Origin: Aeromonas bestiarum
GTDB taxonomy: Bacteria; Pseudomonadota; Gammaproteobacteria; Enterobacterales; Aeromonadaceae
NCBI RefSeq assembly: GCF_000819745.1
Contig: NZ_CDDA01000028.1
Location: 1-64,000, forward strand
Direction: 5' to 3'
DNA: 64,000 nt
Below are positions 17,057 through 26,835 of this stretch, in pieces. The notes under the pieces are model-generated. The model ran no database searches. It saw nothing but the letters and a program-made list of their open reading frames with translations, and was not told the DNA's origin. The translations under genes and the position numbers were made by a program. Within the stretch, counting starts at the first letter, position 1, and each line of letters opens with the position of its first letter.

Positions 17057-18112
17057 TTAGAAGTTGTATTGCAGGGCGACAGTGAAGTCGTCATCCTTGC
17101 CGCTAACACCGTTGATTTTGTATTCGGTGTAGGCTTTCAGCTTGGAAGTGAAGGAGTACTGTACGCCCAGCAGAGTGGCATCCATCAGGTCTTCGTAGGA
17201 AGAACCGCTCAGGTTGGCATTCTCTTTACCTTCTTTGAAGTTGTAGCCGGCCAGGAAGGTCCAGGCATCAACGTTGTAGGTAGCAGCCAGTTCGTAACCA
17301 CGACCTTCATCTTTGTAGCCAGTGGTGTCGTTCTTCACTTCAGCCTGGGTGTAAACACCGGCGAAGTTGAAGCCGTTGATGGCGTAGTGTGCGCCCAGCG
17401 CCCACTCGGATTTCTTGCCGGTAGCGTCTGTGGTTTTGCCTTCCAGGTCGGAGTAAGCATAACCACCGTTGAAGCCCAGGCCGAAGTCGAAGTCATAACC
17501 GACAGCAGCGGCGTAAGCATACTTACGCTTCACGTCCGGGAAAACGGTAGTCTTGATGCCACCAGCAACGTCTGCCACTTTCACAGCCTGGTCATCGTTG
17601 GTCTGATAGGACACTTTACCCTTGAAACCGCCGATGGCGTTGGAGTAGATGACCTGACCTTCTTGACGACCGTCATAGAAGTTACCTTCGCTGCCCCACT
17701 CGTTGAAGATATCGGTAGGTTCCAGTACGTCGTAGAAGGCGGTATCGGTCTGACCGAAGATAACCTTGCCGTACTGGGTGCCGTCGAAACCAACGTAGAT
17801 GTGACGGGAGTCAAACTTGTTGGCGGAGTTTTCAGCAGAAACTTGCCACTCGGTCTTGGCGATACCGGACCAGGTGTTGTTCAGAGCAATCTTGCCGGAC
17901 CAACCCAGACGGGAAGAACCTTTCAGCTCACCATCAACATCTTTGTAACCAGAAGCAGCGGTAGAGTCAGCTTCGTTGGTGTCACCGTAGTAGTTAGCCT
18001 GAACACGGCCGTATACGTCAAAAGTGGTACCGTCTTTGTCATAGATCACTGCAGCGTTAGCGGCGGATGCAAACAGAGCCGGGATAGCAATAGCCAGAAT
18101 TGTCTTTTTCAT
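17057..18112 (-). CDS. General outer-membrane porin (OmpC/OmpF superfamily)
   Basis: This 351-aa porin forms trimeric channels for small hydrophilic solutes. It has a signal peptide MKKTILAIAIPALFASAANA, with cleavage expected before AVIYDKDG. The mature start TTFDVYGRVQANYYG, the eyelet-loop-like region (FGQTDTAFYDVLEPTDIF) and the C-terminal Phe (FTVALQYNF) needed for BAM assembly are present. The start at 18112 is preferred over an ATG 9 nt upstream because GGAAAC precedes it. The name among Aeromonas porins is uncertain. Confidence 0.93.
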   Translation of the reverse strand: MKKTILAIAIPALFASAANAAVIYDKDGTTFDVYGRVQANYYGDTNEADSTAASGYKDVDGELKGSSRLGWSGKIALNNTWSGIAKTEWQVSAENSANKFDSRHIYVGFDGTQYGKVIFGQTDTAFYDVLEPTDIFNEWGSEGNFYDGRQEGQVIYSNAIGGFKGKVSYQTNDDQAVKVADVAGGIKTTVFPDVKRKYAYAAAVGYDFDFGLGFNGGYAYSDLEGKTTDATGKKSEWALGAHYAINGFNFAGVYTQAEVKNDTTGYKDEGRGYELAATYNVDAWTFLAGYNFKEGKENANLSGSSYEDLMDATLLGVQYSFTSKLKAYTEYKINGVSGKDDDFTVALQYNF

Positions 18113-18494
18113 AGTTTCCAATGCCTACTGTAATTAAACACTAAGTTGTTGTTATTCCCTGTGTTAGCGATGTTCTTTGCATCACTATGGGGCCCGAGAC
18201 TAGCACCGGGTTTTCCAATCCGCAATGAAAAAACTTGGAACTTTTTACGAAAAGCATAGTCATAGCGGAAAATTTGTGACCTGAATCCCACATTGTTTGC
18301 ACCTCTTGGGAAAACGTTTACAGCGATAATGGCTGGCTTTAGCGGCCCATGCTGGTGATTTATCGCACAGTAACGAGGGCCCGCCTTATAAATAGAAGAA
18401 GAGGTCTGATCTGTGCGTTGCACCATGCCTCGACCCGGGTTGGCAGTTACGGGTATCCTGTCCTTCTTCACCCCCCGCAACGGTCTTTTCTTTC
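18113..18494. promoter_or_regulatory. Divergent control region between porin and dinG
   Basis: This 382-bp gap contains no gene. On the minus strand, TTGCGG and TAGTCT with 17 bp between them (about 18193-18221) form a candidate porin promoter, preceded by A/T-tracts such as AAAAAGTTCC and TTTTTTCATT that could be OmpR-type sites. A LacI-family-like half palindrome AAAACGTTT lies near 18311. None of these sites is certain. Confidence 0.4.
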
Positions 18495-20567
18495 ATGCTG
18501 TCTACCCGCCTCAAAGCCGCCATTCGCAATACCTATCGCCAAATCGCCGATGGTTTACCCGGTTTTGTGCCGCGCAAGGAGCAGAACTTTCTGGTGGCGG
18601 AGATAGCCAAGACCCTGACGGGGGAGTATGACAAGCAGCGTCGCATCCTGGTGGCCGAAGCCGGTACCGGCATCGGCAAATCCCTCTCCTATGCCCAGGG
18701 TGCCATCCCGGTGGCACGCCTGACCCAGAAGAAGCTGGTGATCTCCACCGCTACCGTCGCGTTGCAGGAGCAGCTGATCCACAAGGACCTGCCCTTTTAT
18801 CACCGCCACAGCGAGCTGCCGTTTCGTTTCATGCTGGTCAAGGGGCGCCAGCGCTACTGCTGCGAACATCTGCTTGAACAAGCCGCAAGCGGCACCGAGA
18901 TGGCCAACTTCGAGCTCGATTTCGGTAGCTTAAGCAAGCACAAGCCGTCAGATTCTGACAAGGAGCGCTATCAGGCGCTGTGGCAGGCCTATACGGACGG
19001 GAAATGGGATGGCGACCGGGACAACTGGCCCAAGCCCATCCCCGATCTGTGCTGGGATCGCATCGCCGCCGACCGCCACACCTGCAACAAGGCGCTGAGC
19101 CATCATCAGCACTGCCCTTTCCACCGCGCCCGCAACGACATGGATGCGGCCGACGTGCTGGTGGTGAACCATGCCCTGCTGCTCTCCGACCTCACCATGG
19201 GCGGGGGCATCATATTGCCGCCCCCCGACGAGTGCCTCTATGTGCTGGACGAGGCCCATCACCTGCCCACCATAGCCCGGGATCACGGCGCCGCCTCGGC
19301 CAGCGTCAAGGGCTCCCGTCGCTGGCTGGAGAAGCTGGTACAGAGTGCCGGCAAGCTGGCCAGGACGCTGAACAAGGACAGCTTGCTCGACCCCCAGTTG
19401 AAGCTGCAGGATGCGCTGGCCTCCCTGCAACCGGATCTCAAGGCCCTGGAACAGTGGCTCGGCGCCAACGACCGGCTGTTCAATGGCGAGGCACACTATC
19501 GATTCACCGAAGGTGTGCTGCCAGATCCCCTGCCCATGCTGGCGGAAAACCTGAAGGAGGCGAGCAAGAAGGCGCTGCGGGCACTGGACCGGATGCAGGG
19601 CGCCATCGGCGAGGCGCTCAAGGATGGCGAGATCCGGCGCAAGGAAGCCGAGCCCCTGCTGGCGGAAACCGGTTTTCACTTGCAGCGGCTGGAGAGTTTC
19701 TGCGCCCTGTGGGAGATGCTGGGGCGCCATGTGCCCGAGGGCAAGACACCGCTCGCCCGCTGGATGGCCAAGAGCGACGACGGCGACATCTGGTTGCACG
19801 CCTCCCCCATCGAAGTGGGGTATCTGCTGGAGGAGTGGCTCTGGTCCCGCTGTCTGGGCGCAGTGCTGGTGTCGGCCACCCTCACAGCCCTCTCTTCATT
19901 CAGCTATTTTCGCCATCAGGTAGGGCTGAAAGAGCACGACGGCACCCGTTATCTGCGTCTGAGATCCCCGTTTGATTACCAGAAAGCCGAGCTCTATCTG
20001 CCCAGGATGGAACATGAACCCAGCTCCCCCGCCTTCACCCAGGAGCTCATCAGCGCCCTGCCCCGGCTGCTGGCCGGCAAGGAGGCGAGCCTGGTGCTCT
20101 TCTCCTCCTACCGGCAGATGAACGAGGTGGCGGTGGGGCTGCGAGCCAAGGGGCTCTCCTTGCTGGTACAGGGAGAAGCCTCCCGCAATGCCCTGCTCAC
20201 CCTGCACAAGCAAAAGTGCGACGGCGGCCAGGCCAGCATACTGTTTGGCACCGGCAGCTTCTCGGAGGGGCTGGACCTGCCCGGCCACTACCTCACCAAC
20301 CTGGTGATCACCAAGCTGCCCTTTGCGGTGCCCAACTCGCCTGTGGAAGAAGCCACCGCCGAGTGGGTCGAGAAACGGGGCGGCAACCCCTTCCTGCAGC
20401 TGACGGTGCCGGAAGCCTCCCGCAAGCTGATTCAGGCCTGCGGCCGCCTCATTCGCAAGGAGGCGGACAGGGGCCGGGTCACCATACTCGACCGGCGCCT
20501 GCTGACCAAGCGCTACGGCAAGGGGCTGCTCGAGGCGCTGCCACCGTTCAGCCGCCGGATTGAATAG
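18495..20567 (+). CDS. dinG: ATP-dependent DNA helicase DinG
   Basis: DinG is a 5'-3' superfamily 2 iron-sulfur helicase that resolves R-loops and aids replication past transcription. The 690-aa product has Walker A (AEAGTGIGKS, 54-63), cysteines suited to the [4Fe-4S] cluster (YCC at 122-123 and the HTCNKALSHHQHC group), a DEAH box (YVLDEAHHLP), and C-terminal helicase motifs (LVSATLTALSSF, FGTGSFSEGLDLPG, QACGRLIR). It aligns from end to end with E. coli DinG. No clear ribosome binding site precedes the ATG at 18495. Confidence 0.94.
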   Translation: MLSTRLKAAIRNTYRQIADGLPGFVPRKEQNFLVAEIAKTLTGEYDKQRRILVAEAGTGIGKSLSYAQGAIPVARLTQKKLVISTATVALQEQLIHKDLPFYHRHSELPFRFMLVKGRQRYCCEHLLEQAASGTEMANFELDFGSLSKHKPSDSDKERYQALWQAYTDGKWDGDRDNWPKPIPDLCWDRIAADRHTCNKALSHHQHCPFHRARNDMDAADVLVVNHALLLSDLTMGGGIILPPPDECLYVLDEAHHLPTIARDHGAASASVKGSRRWLEKLVQSAGKLARTLNKDSLLDPQLKLQDALASLQPDLKALEQWLGANDRLFNGEAHYRFTEGVLPDPLPMLAENLKEASKKALRALDRMQGAIGEALKDGEIRRKEAEPLLAETGFHLQRLESFCALWEMLGRHVPEGKTPLARWMAKSDDGDIWLHASPIEVGYLLEEWLWSRCLGAVLVSATLTALSSFSYFRHQVGLKEHDGTRYLRLRSPFDYQKAELYLPRMEHEPSSPAFTQELISALPRLLAGKEASLVLFSSYRQMNEVAVGLRAKGLSLLVQGEASRNALLTLHKQKCDGGQASILFGTGSFSEGLDLPGHYLTNLVITKLPFAVPNSPVEEATAEWVEKRGGNPFLQLTVPEASRKLIQACGRLIRKEADRGRVTILDRRLLTKRYGKGLLEALPPFSRRIE

Positions 20568-20741
20568 GGTCCAGCCCCCCGGCGGGAGCAGGGCTGACTG
20601 GCACATACCGTTTTTGATAGAAAGATGGGCAGCCGGACCAATCCATGGCGTCATAAACGCCTATTGCTGCCCTTGGGCAAACCTGTAAAAATGAGCCCCT
20701 GTTTTTCAGTGGGCACTCGCCTGACTGTTCAAGGAGATGAA

Positions 20742-21401
20742 ATGAAACTGACTGTTCTGGTGCCGGCCCTGGCTGGTCTGTTGTGGGCAGGTAGTGCCCT
20801 GGCCGATGCCCAATTGGAAGTCACCAACCCCTATATCGTCCAGCTGATCGATGGTCAGTCCATCAATCCCAAGCTGCTCGACAAGACCAACACCTTCCCC
20901 ATCAAGGCGGGTGATCATCAGCTGGTCGTCGCCTTCGAAGGCAACTACTCCAGCCGCAGCGACATCAAGCTGGTGACCGCAGAGCCGCTGGTGATCAACT
21001 TCACCGCCGCCGACAACCAAAAACTGGTGCTGGACTACAAAAAACCGCGCAACGAAACCGAAGCCAAACAGTTCGTCAAGGATCAAAAAGTGGTTCTGAA
21101 AGACAAGAGCAGCGGTCAAGTCGTCGCCAGCGAACAGTTCGTGCTGCCGAAAGTCGAAGGCTTCCAGCTGACCCGTGACTATCAGCAAGAGCTGCTGGGC
21201 ATGGGCAAGGCCTTCAACCAGCCAGCCACGGTCGCCGTCTCCAGCGCCGCCGTCATGGCCGCCGCCAGTGCGCCGGTCCAGGTTGCCCCGAGCAAGGTTC
21301 AGAGCAACCCGGAAGCCCTGACCCAGCTGCAGAGCTGGTACAACAAGGCCGATGCAGAAACCCGCAAAGCCTTCCAGATCTGGGTTATTCAGCAGCAGTA
21401 A
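20742..21401 (+). CDS. yccT: DUF2057 periplasmic protein (YccT family)
   Basis: This 219-aa secreted protein has a signal peptide MKLTVLVPALAGLLWAGSALA, then a DUF2057 domain (LEVTNPYIVQLIDGQ, FPIKAGDHQLVVAFEGNYSS, YKKPRNETEAKQFVKDQKV). The family is associated with envelope or curli-related phenotypes in enterics, but the molecular role is not defined. The start at 20742 has AAGGAG 5 nt upstream. A terminator follows. Confidence 0.85.
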   Translation: MKLTVLVPALAGLLWAGSALADAQLEVTNPYIVQLIDGQSINPKLLDKTNTFPIKAGDHQLVVAFEGNYSSRSDIKLVTAEPLVINFTAADNQKLVLDYKKPRNETEAKQFVKDQKVVLKDKSSGQVVASEQFVLPKVEGFQLTRDYQQELLGMGKAFNQPATVAVSSAAVMAAASAPVQVAPSKVQSNPEALTQLQSWYNKADAETRKAFQIWVIQQQ

Positions 21402-21428
21402 TGGCGTATTGAATGCCATCTGGTGCAA

Positions 21429-21454
21429 GAAGGGGAGCCTGGCTCCCCTTCTTC
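21429..21454 (+). terminator. Terminator after yccT
   Basis: AAGGGGAGCC and GGCTCCCCTT form a stem followed by CTTC on the plus strand, shortly after the yccT stop. Confidence 0.75.
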
Positions 21455-21477
21455 ATATCCGCCAAGGCCCTGCTTTC

Positions 21478-22386
21478 ATGTCACTGCGCATCTTTTATCA
21501 TCCTCTCTACTCCGCCCTGACCCTGCCAGAGCGTCACCGCTTCCCGCTGGCCAAGTATCAGGCGCTGTTTGAGCGCCTCGGCAACCTCGGCTATCCGCTG
21601 ACAGAAGCCGCGGCAGCCACCCCTGAGCAGATAAAAAGGGTGCACCATGCCGCCTATGTGGAGGCGGCCCTCGCCGGCACCCTCGATATGGGCGCCATCC
21701 GCCAGCTCGGCTTCCCCTGGTCCCCCATGCTCATTGAACGCACTTTGCGCTCGGTGGGCGCCACCCTTGCCGCCAGCCGCCATGCCCTCGAACAGGGTTG
21801 CGGCCTGCAGATCTCCGGCGGCTATCACCATGCCCACCGGGATTTTGGCAGCGGCTTCTGCCTGTTCAACAATCTGGTGATCGCCGCCCAGGTTTGTCTG
21901 GACGAAGGGCGCTGCGAGCAGGTATTGATCGTCGATCTCGATGTACATCAAGGGGATGGCAGTGCAGCACTGTGCCAGAGCCGACGCGACATCATCACCC
22001 TCTCCCTGCACGGGGAGCACAACTTCCCTCGCCACAAGCCCGCCTCCCACATGGACTTTGCCCTGCCAAGCGGCATGGCGGACGATGCCTATCTCACCAC
22101 ACTGACAGAGGCGCTCAACCTGGCGCTGCGGCTCTATGCCCCCGACTTCATCCTCTATCAGGCCGGGGTCGATGTGCACCAGGGCGACGAGCTTGGCTAC
22201 CTTTCCTTGAGCGACGAGGGGGTACGCCAGCGCGATGCCATGGTATTTGACTGCGCCTACCGGCACGGACTGCCCATTGCGGCCGTACCGGGCGGCGGTT
22301 ATCGGCGCGACTGGCAGCAGTTGATCCCGCTGCACCTCTCTCTGTTCGAGGAGGCGCGCCGTCGCTTCGGTCAAGACGCGCCATAA
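21478..22386 (+). CDS. Histone deacetylase superfamily enzyme
   Basis: This 302-aa zinc-dependent deacetylase-fold protein of the AcuC/acetylpolyamine amidohydrolase superfamily has a substrate that sequence cannot fix. Diagnostic motifs are SGGYHHAHRDFGSGFCLFNN (paired catalytic His), VDLDVHQGDG (zinc ligands), LYQAGVDVHQGD and AVPGGGY. The start at 21478 (MSLRIFYHPLYS) follows the yccT terminator. It is convergent with ycaD across a strong hairpin. Confidence 0.92.
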   Translation: MSLRIFYHPLYSALTLPERHRFPLAKYQALFERLGNLGYPLTEAAAATPEQIKRVHHAAYVEAALAGTLDMGAIRQLGFPWSPMLIERTLRSVGATLAASRHALEQGCGLQISGGYHHAHRDFGSGFCLFNNLVIAAQVCLDEGRCEQVLIVDLDVHQGDGSAALCQSRRDIITLSLHGEHNFPRHKPASHMDFALPSGMADDAYLTTLTEALNLALRLYAPDFILYQAGVDVHQGDELGYLSLSDEGVRQRDAMVFDCAYRHGLPIAAVPGGGYRRDWQQLIPLHLSLFEEARRRFGQDAP

Positions 22387-22436
22387 ACAGTCCGCTTGCT
22401 GACCAAATCTGGGTTCCTGTAAAAGTGGGTTCCCGT

Positions 22437-22472
22437 AAAAGAAGAGGCGGCCCCGGGGCCGCCTCTTCTTTA
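22437..22472. terminator. Bidirectional terminator between the deacetylase gene and ycaD
   Basis: GAAGAGGCGGCCCC and GGGGCCGCCTCTTC form a 14-bp stem with AAAA and TTT flanks, between convergent genes. It is nearly identical in design to the hairpin at 24096. Confidence 0.92.
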
Positions 22473-22563
22473 ATGTGCAGCACGACTGCGCCGTGCCGAG
22501 GTCACCATGAGCAAGGCCGACCCGTGAACGCGTCATGCACTGCACATCGACGCGCGATCAGCA

Positions 22564-23712
22564 TCAGGCGTGGGCCACCGGCGTCGGATGTTCACCCAGT
22601 TTGCGCAGCAACATCAGCAGATAAATGCACGACACACAGGCGATCACGATGAACAGCAGATTATCCGAGTAGTGTTGCATCAAGAGTGCGGTACAGGCCG
22701 GGCCGAGCAGACTGCCTATGGTGTAGCTCAGCAGCAGCGCCTGGTTCATCGCCACCAGCTGATGGTGCTCGACCTTCTCGCAGGCCCACGCCATGGCGAC
22801 CGGATAGAGCGTAAAACCCGCAGCCCCCAGGATGAACAGCGCCGGGCCCATCGCCACTGTGCCGAGCATGGCCACAGAGCCCAGGATCACCACCGACACC
22901 TGAACCCGCAGCACCTGCAGGCGCCCGAACCGCTCTGCCAGGCGGCCGATCGGCCACTGCCCCAGGATGCCGGCACTCACCATCACCGCCATCCAGTAGC
23001 CAATGCCGGCATCACTCACCCCCCGATGGGTCAGATAGAGCGGCATCAGGCCATACAGCGACCCCAATACCATGCCGGAGACGATGCAGCCGTTGACACC
23101 GAGCCGCGCCTGACGCAGGCGCAGCATAGGCCAGACCCGGGTTGCCCCCTGCTGTTCGCTGCGCTCACTGACGATGCGGGTGAACAGCAGCGGCAGGATA
23201 GCCGCCAATACCAGACCGGTCACCCAGGGCAGCACATCCATCAGCGCGGTCGACAGCTTGCTGACCAGCAGTTGCCCGAGCACGGTTCCCAGGTAATAGA
23301 CCATCATGTAAGCAGCCAGCAGCCGTCCGCGATTGCGCGCATTGCCGCTGCACATCAGCGCGCTCTCCACCACCACCCAGATCATGGCGCAGCCAATGCC
23401 GGCGATGAATCGCCAGGTGAGCCAGCTCCAGAAGCCAAGGGTGAGCCCCAAGCCGACACAGCCTGCGGCAAAGAGGACGGACGCCAGGTAGTAGCTGCGG
23501 TTGAACCCGCAGTGCTTGATCAGCGCCCCTGCCAGCAGGGTTCCCAACAGGTTGCCGCTGAAATAGGCGGAGCCGACCACCCCCACCTGCCAGGTCGGCA
23601 GATTGTCATGGGCAAGCCAGAGCGGTACCAGCGTGTTCAACACCGCGATGGCCAGGGTCAGCAGCAGCAGGCCGCAGAGCAACAACAGCACTGGCCGGGT
23701 GTATGTAGTCAT
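22564..23712 (-). CDS. ycaD: Major facilitator superfamily transporter YcaD
   Basis: This 382-aa inner-membrane MFS protein with about 12 hydrophobic segments is very close to E. coli YcaD across its length ([65 protein letters not shown]). Its substrate is unknown. The start at 23712 (MTTYTRP) matches the family; a TTG 24 nt upstream is possible. No strong ribosome binding site is visible. The gene is transcribed toward the deacetylase gene. Confidence 0.9.
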   Translation of the reverse strand: MTTYTRPVLLLLCGLLLLTLAIAVLNTLVPLWLAHDNLPTWQVGVVGSAYFSGNLLGTLLAGALIKHCGFNRSYYLASVLFAAGCVGLGLTLGFWSWLTWRFIAGIGCAMIWVVVESALMCSGNARNRGRLLAAYMMVYYLGTVLGQLLVSKLSTALMDVLPWVTGLVLAAILPLLFTRIVSERSEQQGATRVWPMLRLRQARLGVNGCIVSGMVLGSLYGLMPLYLTHRGVSDAGIGYWMAVMVSAGILGQWPIGRLAERFGRLQVLRVQVSVVILGSVAMLGTVAMGPALFILGAAGFTLYPVAMAWACEKVEHHQLVAMNQALLLSYTIGSLLGPACTALLMQHYSDNLLFIVIACVSCIYLLMLLRKLGEHPTPVAHA

Positions 23713-24095
23713 GGATAAAACCGTGAGGAGAGTCAAAATGCGAGCGCATCATGCCACCGCCAACGGCATTGTCAATCGGCCTGAAATCGCGCAGGCGATG
23801 TTTTTCTCCGTGCAGGCGTTGCCGCGTTGATCGGCACCGCACGACACCCTTTCGACATCTGGCTTATCCCCTTGATTAACGGGATTTTTGGCCGCCATGG
23901 CGGGCCATGGTCGGTCGATCATCGTCATCAACCTTTAGCAACGCCGTGAGTGTGACGACAGGCTGCTGGTGCTCAACAGCAGGCGGGGAAAACAAACAGT
24001 GGCCGGTAACGGCTACCGGTTCGAGGGGTACACCATCATGTCGACCTGGGCGCACCACTGGCTTGCCTGGCCCCTGTTCTGACCATGGACGCCCT
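23713..24095. other. Gene-poor gap upstream of ycaD
   Basis: This ~380-bp stretch has no convincing gene. On the plus strand it holds two short hairpins, CTGCTG/CAGCAG near 23960-23980 and CCGGTA/TACCGG near 24002-24018. A 14-codon ORF at about 24039 follows, reading MSTWAHHWLAWPLF, then the hairpin at 24096. The ycaD promoter must also lie here. I cannot decide between an RNA gene, a tiny membrane peptide and chance. Confidence 0.3.
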
Positions 24096-24130
24096 AAAAG
24101 AAGAGGCGACCCCGGGGTCGCCTCTTCTTT
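24096..24130. terminator. Terminator after ylqF
   Basis: AAAAGAAGAGGCGACCCC and GGGGTCGCCTCTTCTTT form a long stem with A- and T-tract flanks. It ends the minus-strand ylqF transcript and could also stop plus-strand transcription. Confidence 0.92.
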
Positions 24131-24149
24131 ATATAAAGCACAATAGCGG

Positions 24150-25100
24150 CTATTTCTGACGCTTCCTGGCGTACTTGCGACGGGCGCGCGCCTGACGCTC
24201 GTCTTCCCGTTCGGCCTTTTCCTTGGCCTTCTGCGCCGCGTCCTCTTCGGCCGCCACTATCTCGGCGCTCACCATCTCGGGGGTTTCCAGCGAGATGCGA
24301 CCCAAGAAGCCTGCGCGGAACTCGTTGACCAGGATCTCGGACGCCTTGTGCAGATCGGCAAGGCCCCCTTTGCGCATAAAGGCGCGCTGGCGGGCGATCA
24401 GCTCCAGCAGCTCGATCTCCGTCTCCGGCAGATCGGTTATCTGGTAGCGCGCCTTGACACGCTCAGGATAGGCCTTGATGAAGTAGTCGGCGGCAAACAT
24501 GGCGATGTCGGCGTAGTCGAATACCGTGTCCTTGATGGCGGCGGTGATCGCCAGCCGATAGCCGCAGGAGGGCGGGTTGAGCTTGGGCCACAAGAAGCCC
24601 GGGGTATCGGTCAGGATGACGTTGTTGTCCAGCTTGATCCGCTGCTGGGACTTGGTCACCCCCGCCTCGTTGCCTGTCTTGGCGATGATGCGCCCGGCCA
24701 GGGTATTGATCAGGGTGGATTTGCCCACGTTGGGAATGCCCATGATCATGGCGCGCACCCCGCGCAGGTCGAAGTTGCGTTCAGGCAGCATCTCGTGGCA
24801 CAGGGTCAGCAGTTGCTTGATCTTCTCCGGCTCCTGCTGGGTCAGCGGCAGCGCCTTGATCCCCTTCTCTTTTTCCATGTGGGCCACCCACAGCGCCGTG
24901 ATCTCGGGGTCGGCGAGATCGGCCTTGTTCAGCACCTTGATAACAGGGGTATCACCGCGCAACTCGGGCACCAGCGGGTTTTCGCTGGAGAAGGGGATGC
25001 GGGCATCGAGCATCTCTATGATGACATCGACCTGGGGCATGACCTCGGCAATCTCTTTGCGGGCCTTGTGCATGTGGCCGGGGAACCAGTTGATGGACAT
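24150..25100 (-). CDS. ylqF: Ribosome biogenesis GTPase YlqF/RbgA
   Basis: This 316-aa circularly permuted GTPase of the YlqF/RbgA family assists late assembly of the large ribosomal subunit. The permuted order of motifs is visible: G4 NKAD (58-61), then G1 GIPNVGKST (121-129), then G3 DTPG (165-168). The C-terminus is a long charged helix rich in Lys, Arg and Glu (KAKEKAEREDERQARAR), likely for rRNA contact. The start at 25100 (MSINWFPGHMHKAR) is the conserved family start. Confidence 0.93.
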   Translation of the reverse strand: MSINWFPGHMHKARKEIAEVMPQVDVIIEMLDARIPFSSENPLVPELRGDTPVIKVLNKADLADPEITALWVAHMEKEKGIKALPLTQQEPEKIKQLLTLCHEMLPERNFDLRGVRAMIMGIPNVGKSTLINTLAGRIIAKTGNEAGVTKSQQRIKLDNNVILTDTPGFLWPKLNPPSCGYRLAITAAIKDTVFDYADIAMFAADYFIKAYPERVKARYQITDLPETEIELLELIARQRAFMRKGGLADLHKASEILVNEFRAGFLGRISLETPEMVSAEIVAAEEDAAQKAKEKAEREDERQARARRKYARKRQK

Positions 25101-25357
25101 ATCCGTTACTCTCTGTAGGGGCTGCGGGCGCTGGCTTGCTATGGAACGAGCGGCGGGCAATGGCGGACGTCAGGCGTCGCAAGGGGGCGTATTTTACCTG
25201 CTGATGCCCGGATTTGACAGGCTATTCTAGCCCCATGAGCGCAAACCACCAAGGATCGCGCCCCCCTTGCCGCCAGCGCAAACCCGGGGTTCATTCGATT
25301 GCTCTTTGCAGATAACTGATTGATACAACATCACATTCAAGCCCAGCCTTCACCGGA

Positions 25358-25402
25358 TTGTCATCGATAACCACTAAAAGTGTCATCTGATCCCTCTAGG
25401 CT
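25358..25402 (+). promoter_or_regulatory. Candidate Pho box and promoter of the alkaline phosphatase genes
   Basis: TGTCAT occurs at 25359-25364 and again at 25381-25386, 22 bp apart, that is, two turns of the 11-bp Pho half-site spacing, with a degenerate half-site between. TAGGCT at 25397-25402 could be the -10. The position ahead of two alkaline phosphatase genes fits PhoB control. The middle half-site is poor, so this remains a candidate. Confidence 0.55.
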
Positions 25403-25432
25403 TCGCTCAGGTTTTACAAGGAGCGAACCCCA

Positions 25433-26824
25433 ATGAGAAAAATGGCAGGACTTGCATTGATGATCGGCGCCGCCCTGGCCGCCGGCTGCAACTCCAACAA
25501 CGACAGCGACAGCCCGGCGCCAGGCGCCAAAAACGTCATCTTCTTCCTCGGTGACGGCATGGGCCTCAACACCCTGACCGCGGCCCGCATCTATGGCGTC
25601 GGGGAAGAGGGCAGTCTCACCATAGACACCCTGCCGGAGACGGCCTTCATCAAGACCTTCTCCCACGACTCCCAGGTCACCGACTCGGCCCCCTCCATGG
25701 CGGCCTACATGACAGGGGTCAAGAGCAACAACGGTGTCATCAGCATGGACGGCGATGCCACCTATGAGAGCGACTGCAGCCAGAGTGCCGGCAAGCCGGT
25801 CACCACCCTGCTGGAGCTGGCCAAGGCCGACGGCCGCGGCACCGGTGTGGTCACCAGCACCCGGGTCACCCACGCCACCCCGGCCGCCACCTATGCCCAC
25901 ATCTGCAACCGGGATCTGGAGGCGGACATCGCCGCCCAGCTGGTGCCGGGCGGCACCGGTTACAACGGCGCCCTGAAAGAGGGGCTGGACGTGGTGCTCG
26001 GCGGTGGCAGCGGCTTCTTCCTGCCAAAAGCCGACAAGGGCAAGCGGGAGGATGGTCGCAACCTCATCAGCGAGATGCAGGCCAAGGGCTACCAGTTCGC
26101 CAGCAACCTGGACGAGCTGAACAAGGCCGAGGCGGGCAAGCCGCTGCTGGGGCTGTTTGGGGCGAGCCACATGAAATATGACCTGGACAGGCCCGCCAGC
26201 GAGCCCTCCCTTACCCAGATGACCTTGGCTGCCATCAAGCAGCTCAAGGATAAAGAGAAGGGCTACTTCCTGATGGTGGAAGGGGGACGCATCGATCACG
26301 CCCTGCACGACACCAACGCCAAGCGCGCCCTGCAGGACACCCTCGCCTTCGACAACGCCATCAAGGCCGCCATCGACGAGGTAAAGAAGACCGACCCCGA
26401 GCTGAAAAACACCCTGATAGTGGTCACCGCCGACCATGACCATACCCTGGTGCTCAACGGCTATGCCAAGCGCACCGGCAAGACCACGGCCGACAACCCG
26501 GGCGTGCTCGGGCTGGTGAGGAACTACGAGACAGGCGAACCGAGCAAGGATAGCGATGGCATGCCCTACACCATCATCGGCTTCGGCAACGGCTACAACC
26601 GGGTGGATGGCCCGCGCAGCAACGTCGCCGCGCTGGATGACGCCACCGTCTCCGCCGACGACTATCACCAGGAGGTGGTGGTCAAGGTGGGCGAGATCGG
26701 CAACGAGACCCATGGCGGCACCGATGTCTTCCTCGGCGCCATCGGCCAGGGAGCGGACAGCTTCCACGGCTCACTCGACAACACCGCCGTGTTTGGCAAG
26801 GTCAAGGCTGCAGCCGGGCTGTAA
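25433..26824 (+). CDS. Alkaline phosphatase, lipoprotein form
   Basis: This 463-aa phosphomonoesterase of the PhoA superfamily is predicted to be membrane-anchored. The signal ends in the lipobox LAAGC with Cys19. Zinc/magnesium site and nucleophile motifs are present: FFLGDGMG (D41), TDSAPSMAAY (Ser85), MVEGGRIDHALH, TADHDHT and ETHGG. It releases phosphate from organic phosphates outside the cytoplasm. AAGGAG precedes the ATG. It is followed 11 bp later by a paralogue, as one operon. Confidence 0.93.
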   Translation: MRKMAGLALMIGAALAAGCNSNNDSDSPAPGAKNVIFFLGDGMGLNTLTAARIYGVGEEGSLTIDTLPETAFIKTFSHDSQVTDSAPSMAAYMTGVKSNNGVISMDGDATYESDCSQSAGKPVTTLLELAKADGRGTGVVTSTRVTHATPAATYAHICNRDLEADIAAQLVPGGTGYNGALKEGLDVVLGGGSGFFLPKADKGKREDGRNLISEMQAKGYQFASNLDELNKAEAGKPLLGLFGASHMKYDLDRPASEPSLTQMTLAAIKQLKDKEKGYFLMVEGGRIDHALHDTNAKRALQDTLAFDNAIKAAIDEVKKTDPELKNTLIVVTADHDHTLVLNGYAKRTGKTTADNPGVLGLVRNYETGEPSKDSDGMPYTIIGFGNGYNRVDGPRSNVAALDDATVSADDYHQEVVVKVGEIGNETHGGTDVFLGAIGQGADSFHGSLDNTAVFGKVKAAAGL

Positions 26825-26835
26825 GGAGCATTCCC

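Noticed and set aside
23907..24146. A 79-codon plus-strand ORF upstream of ylqF
   Set aside because: It runs through the terminator stem, is rich in Ser, Thr, Gly and Pro without motifs, and has no ribosome binding site.
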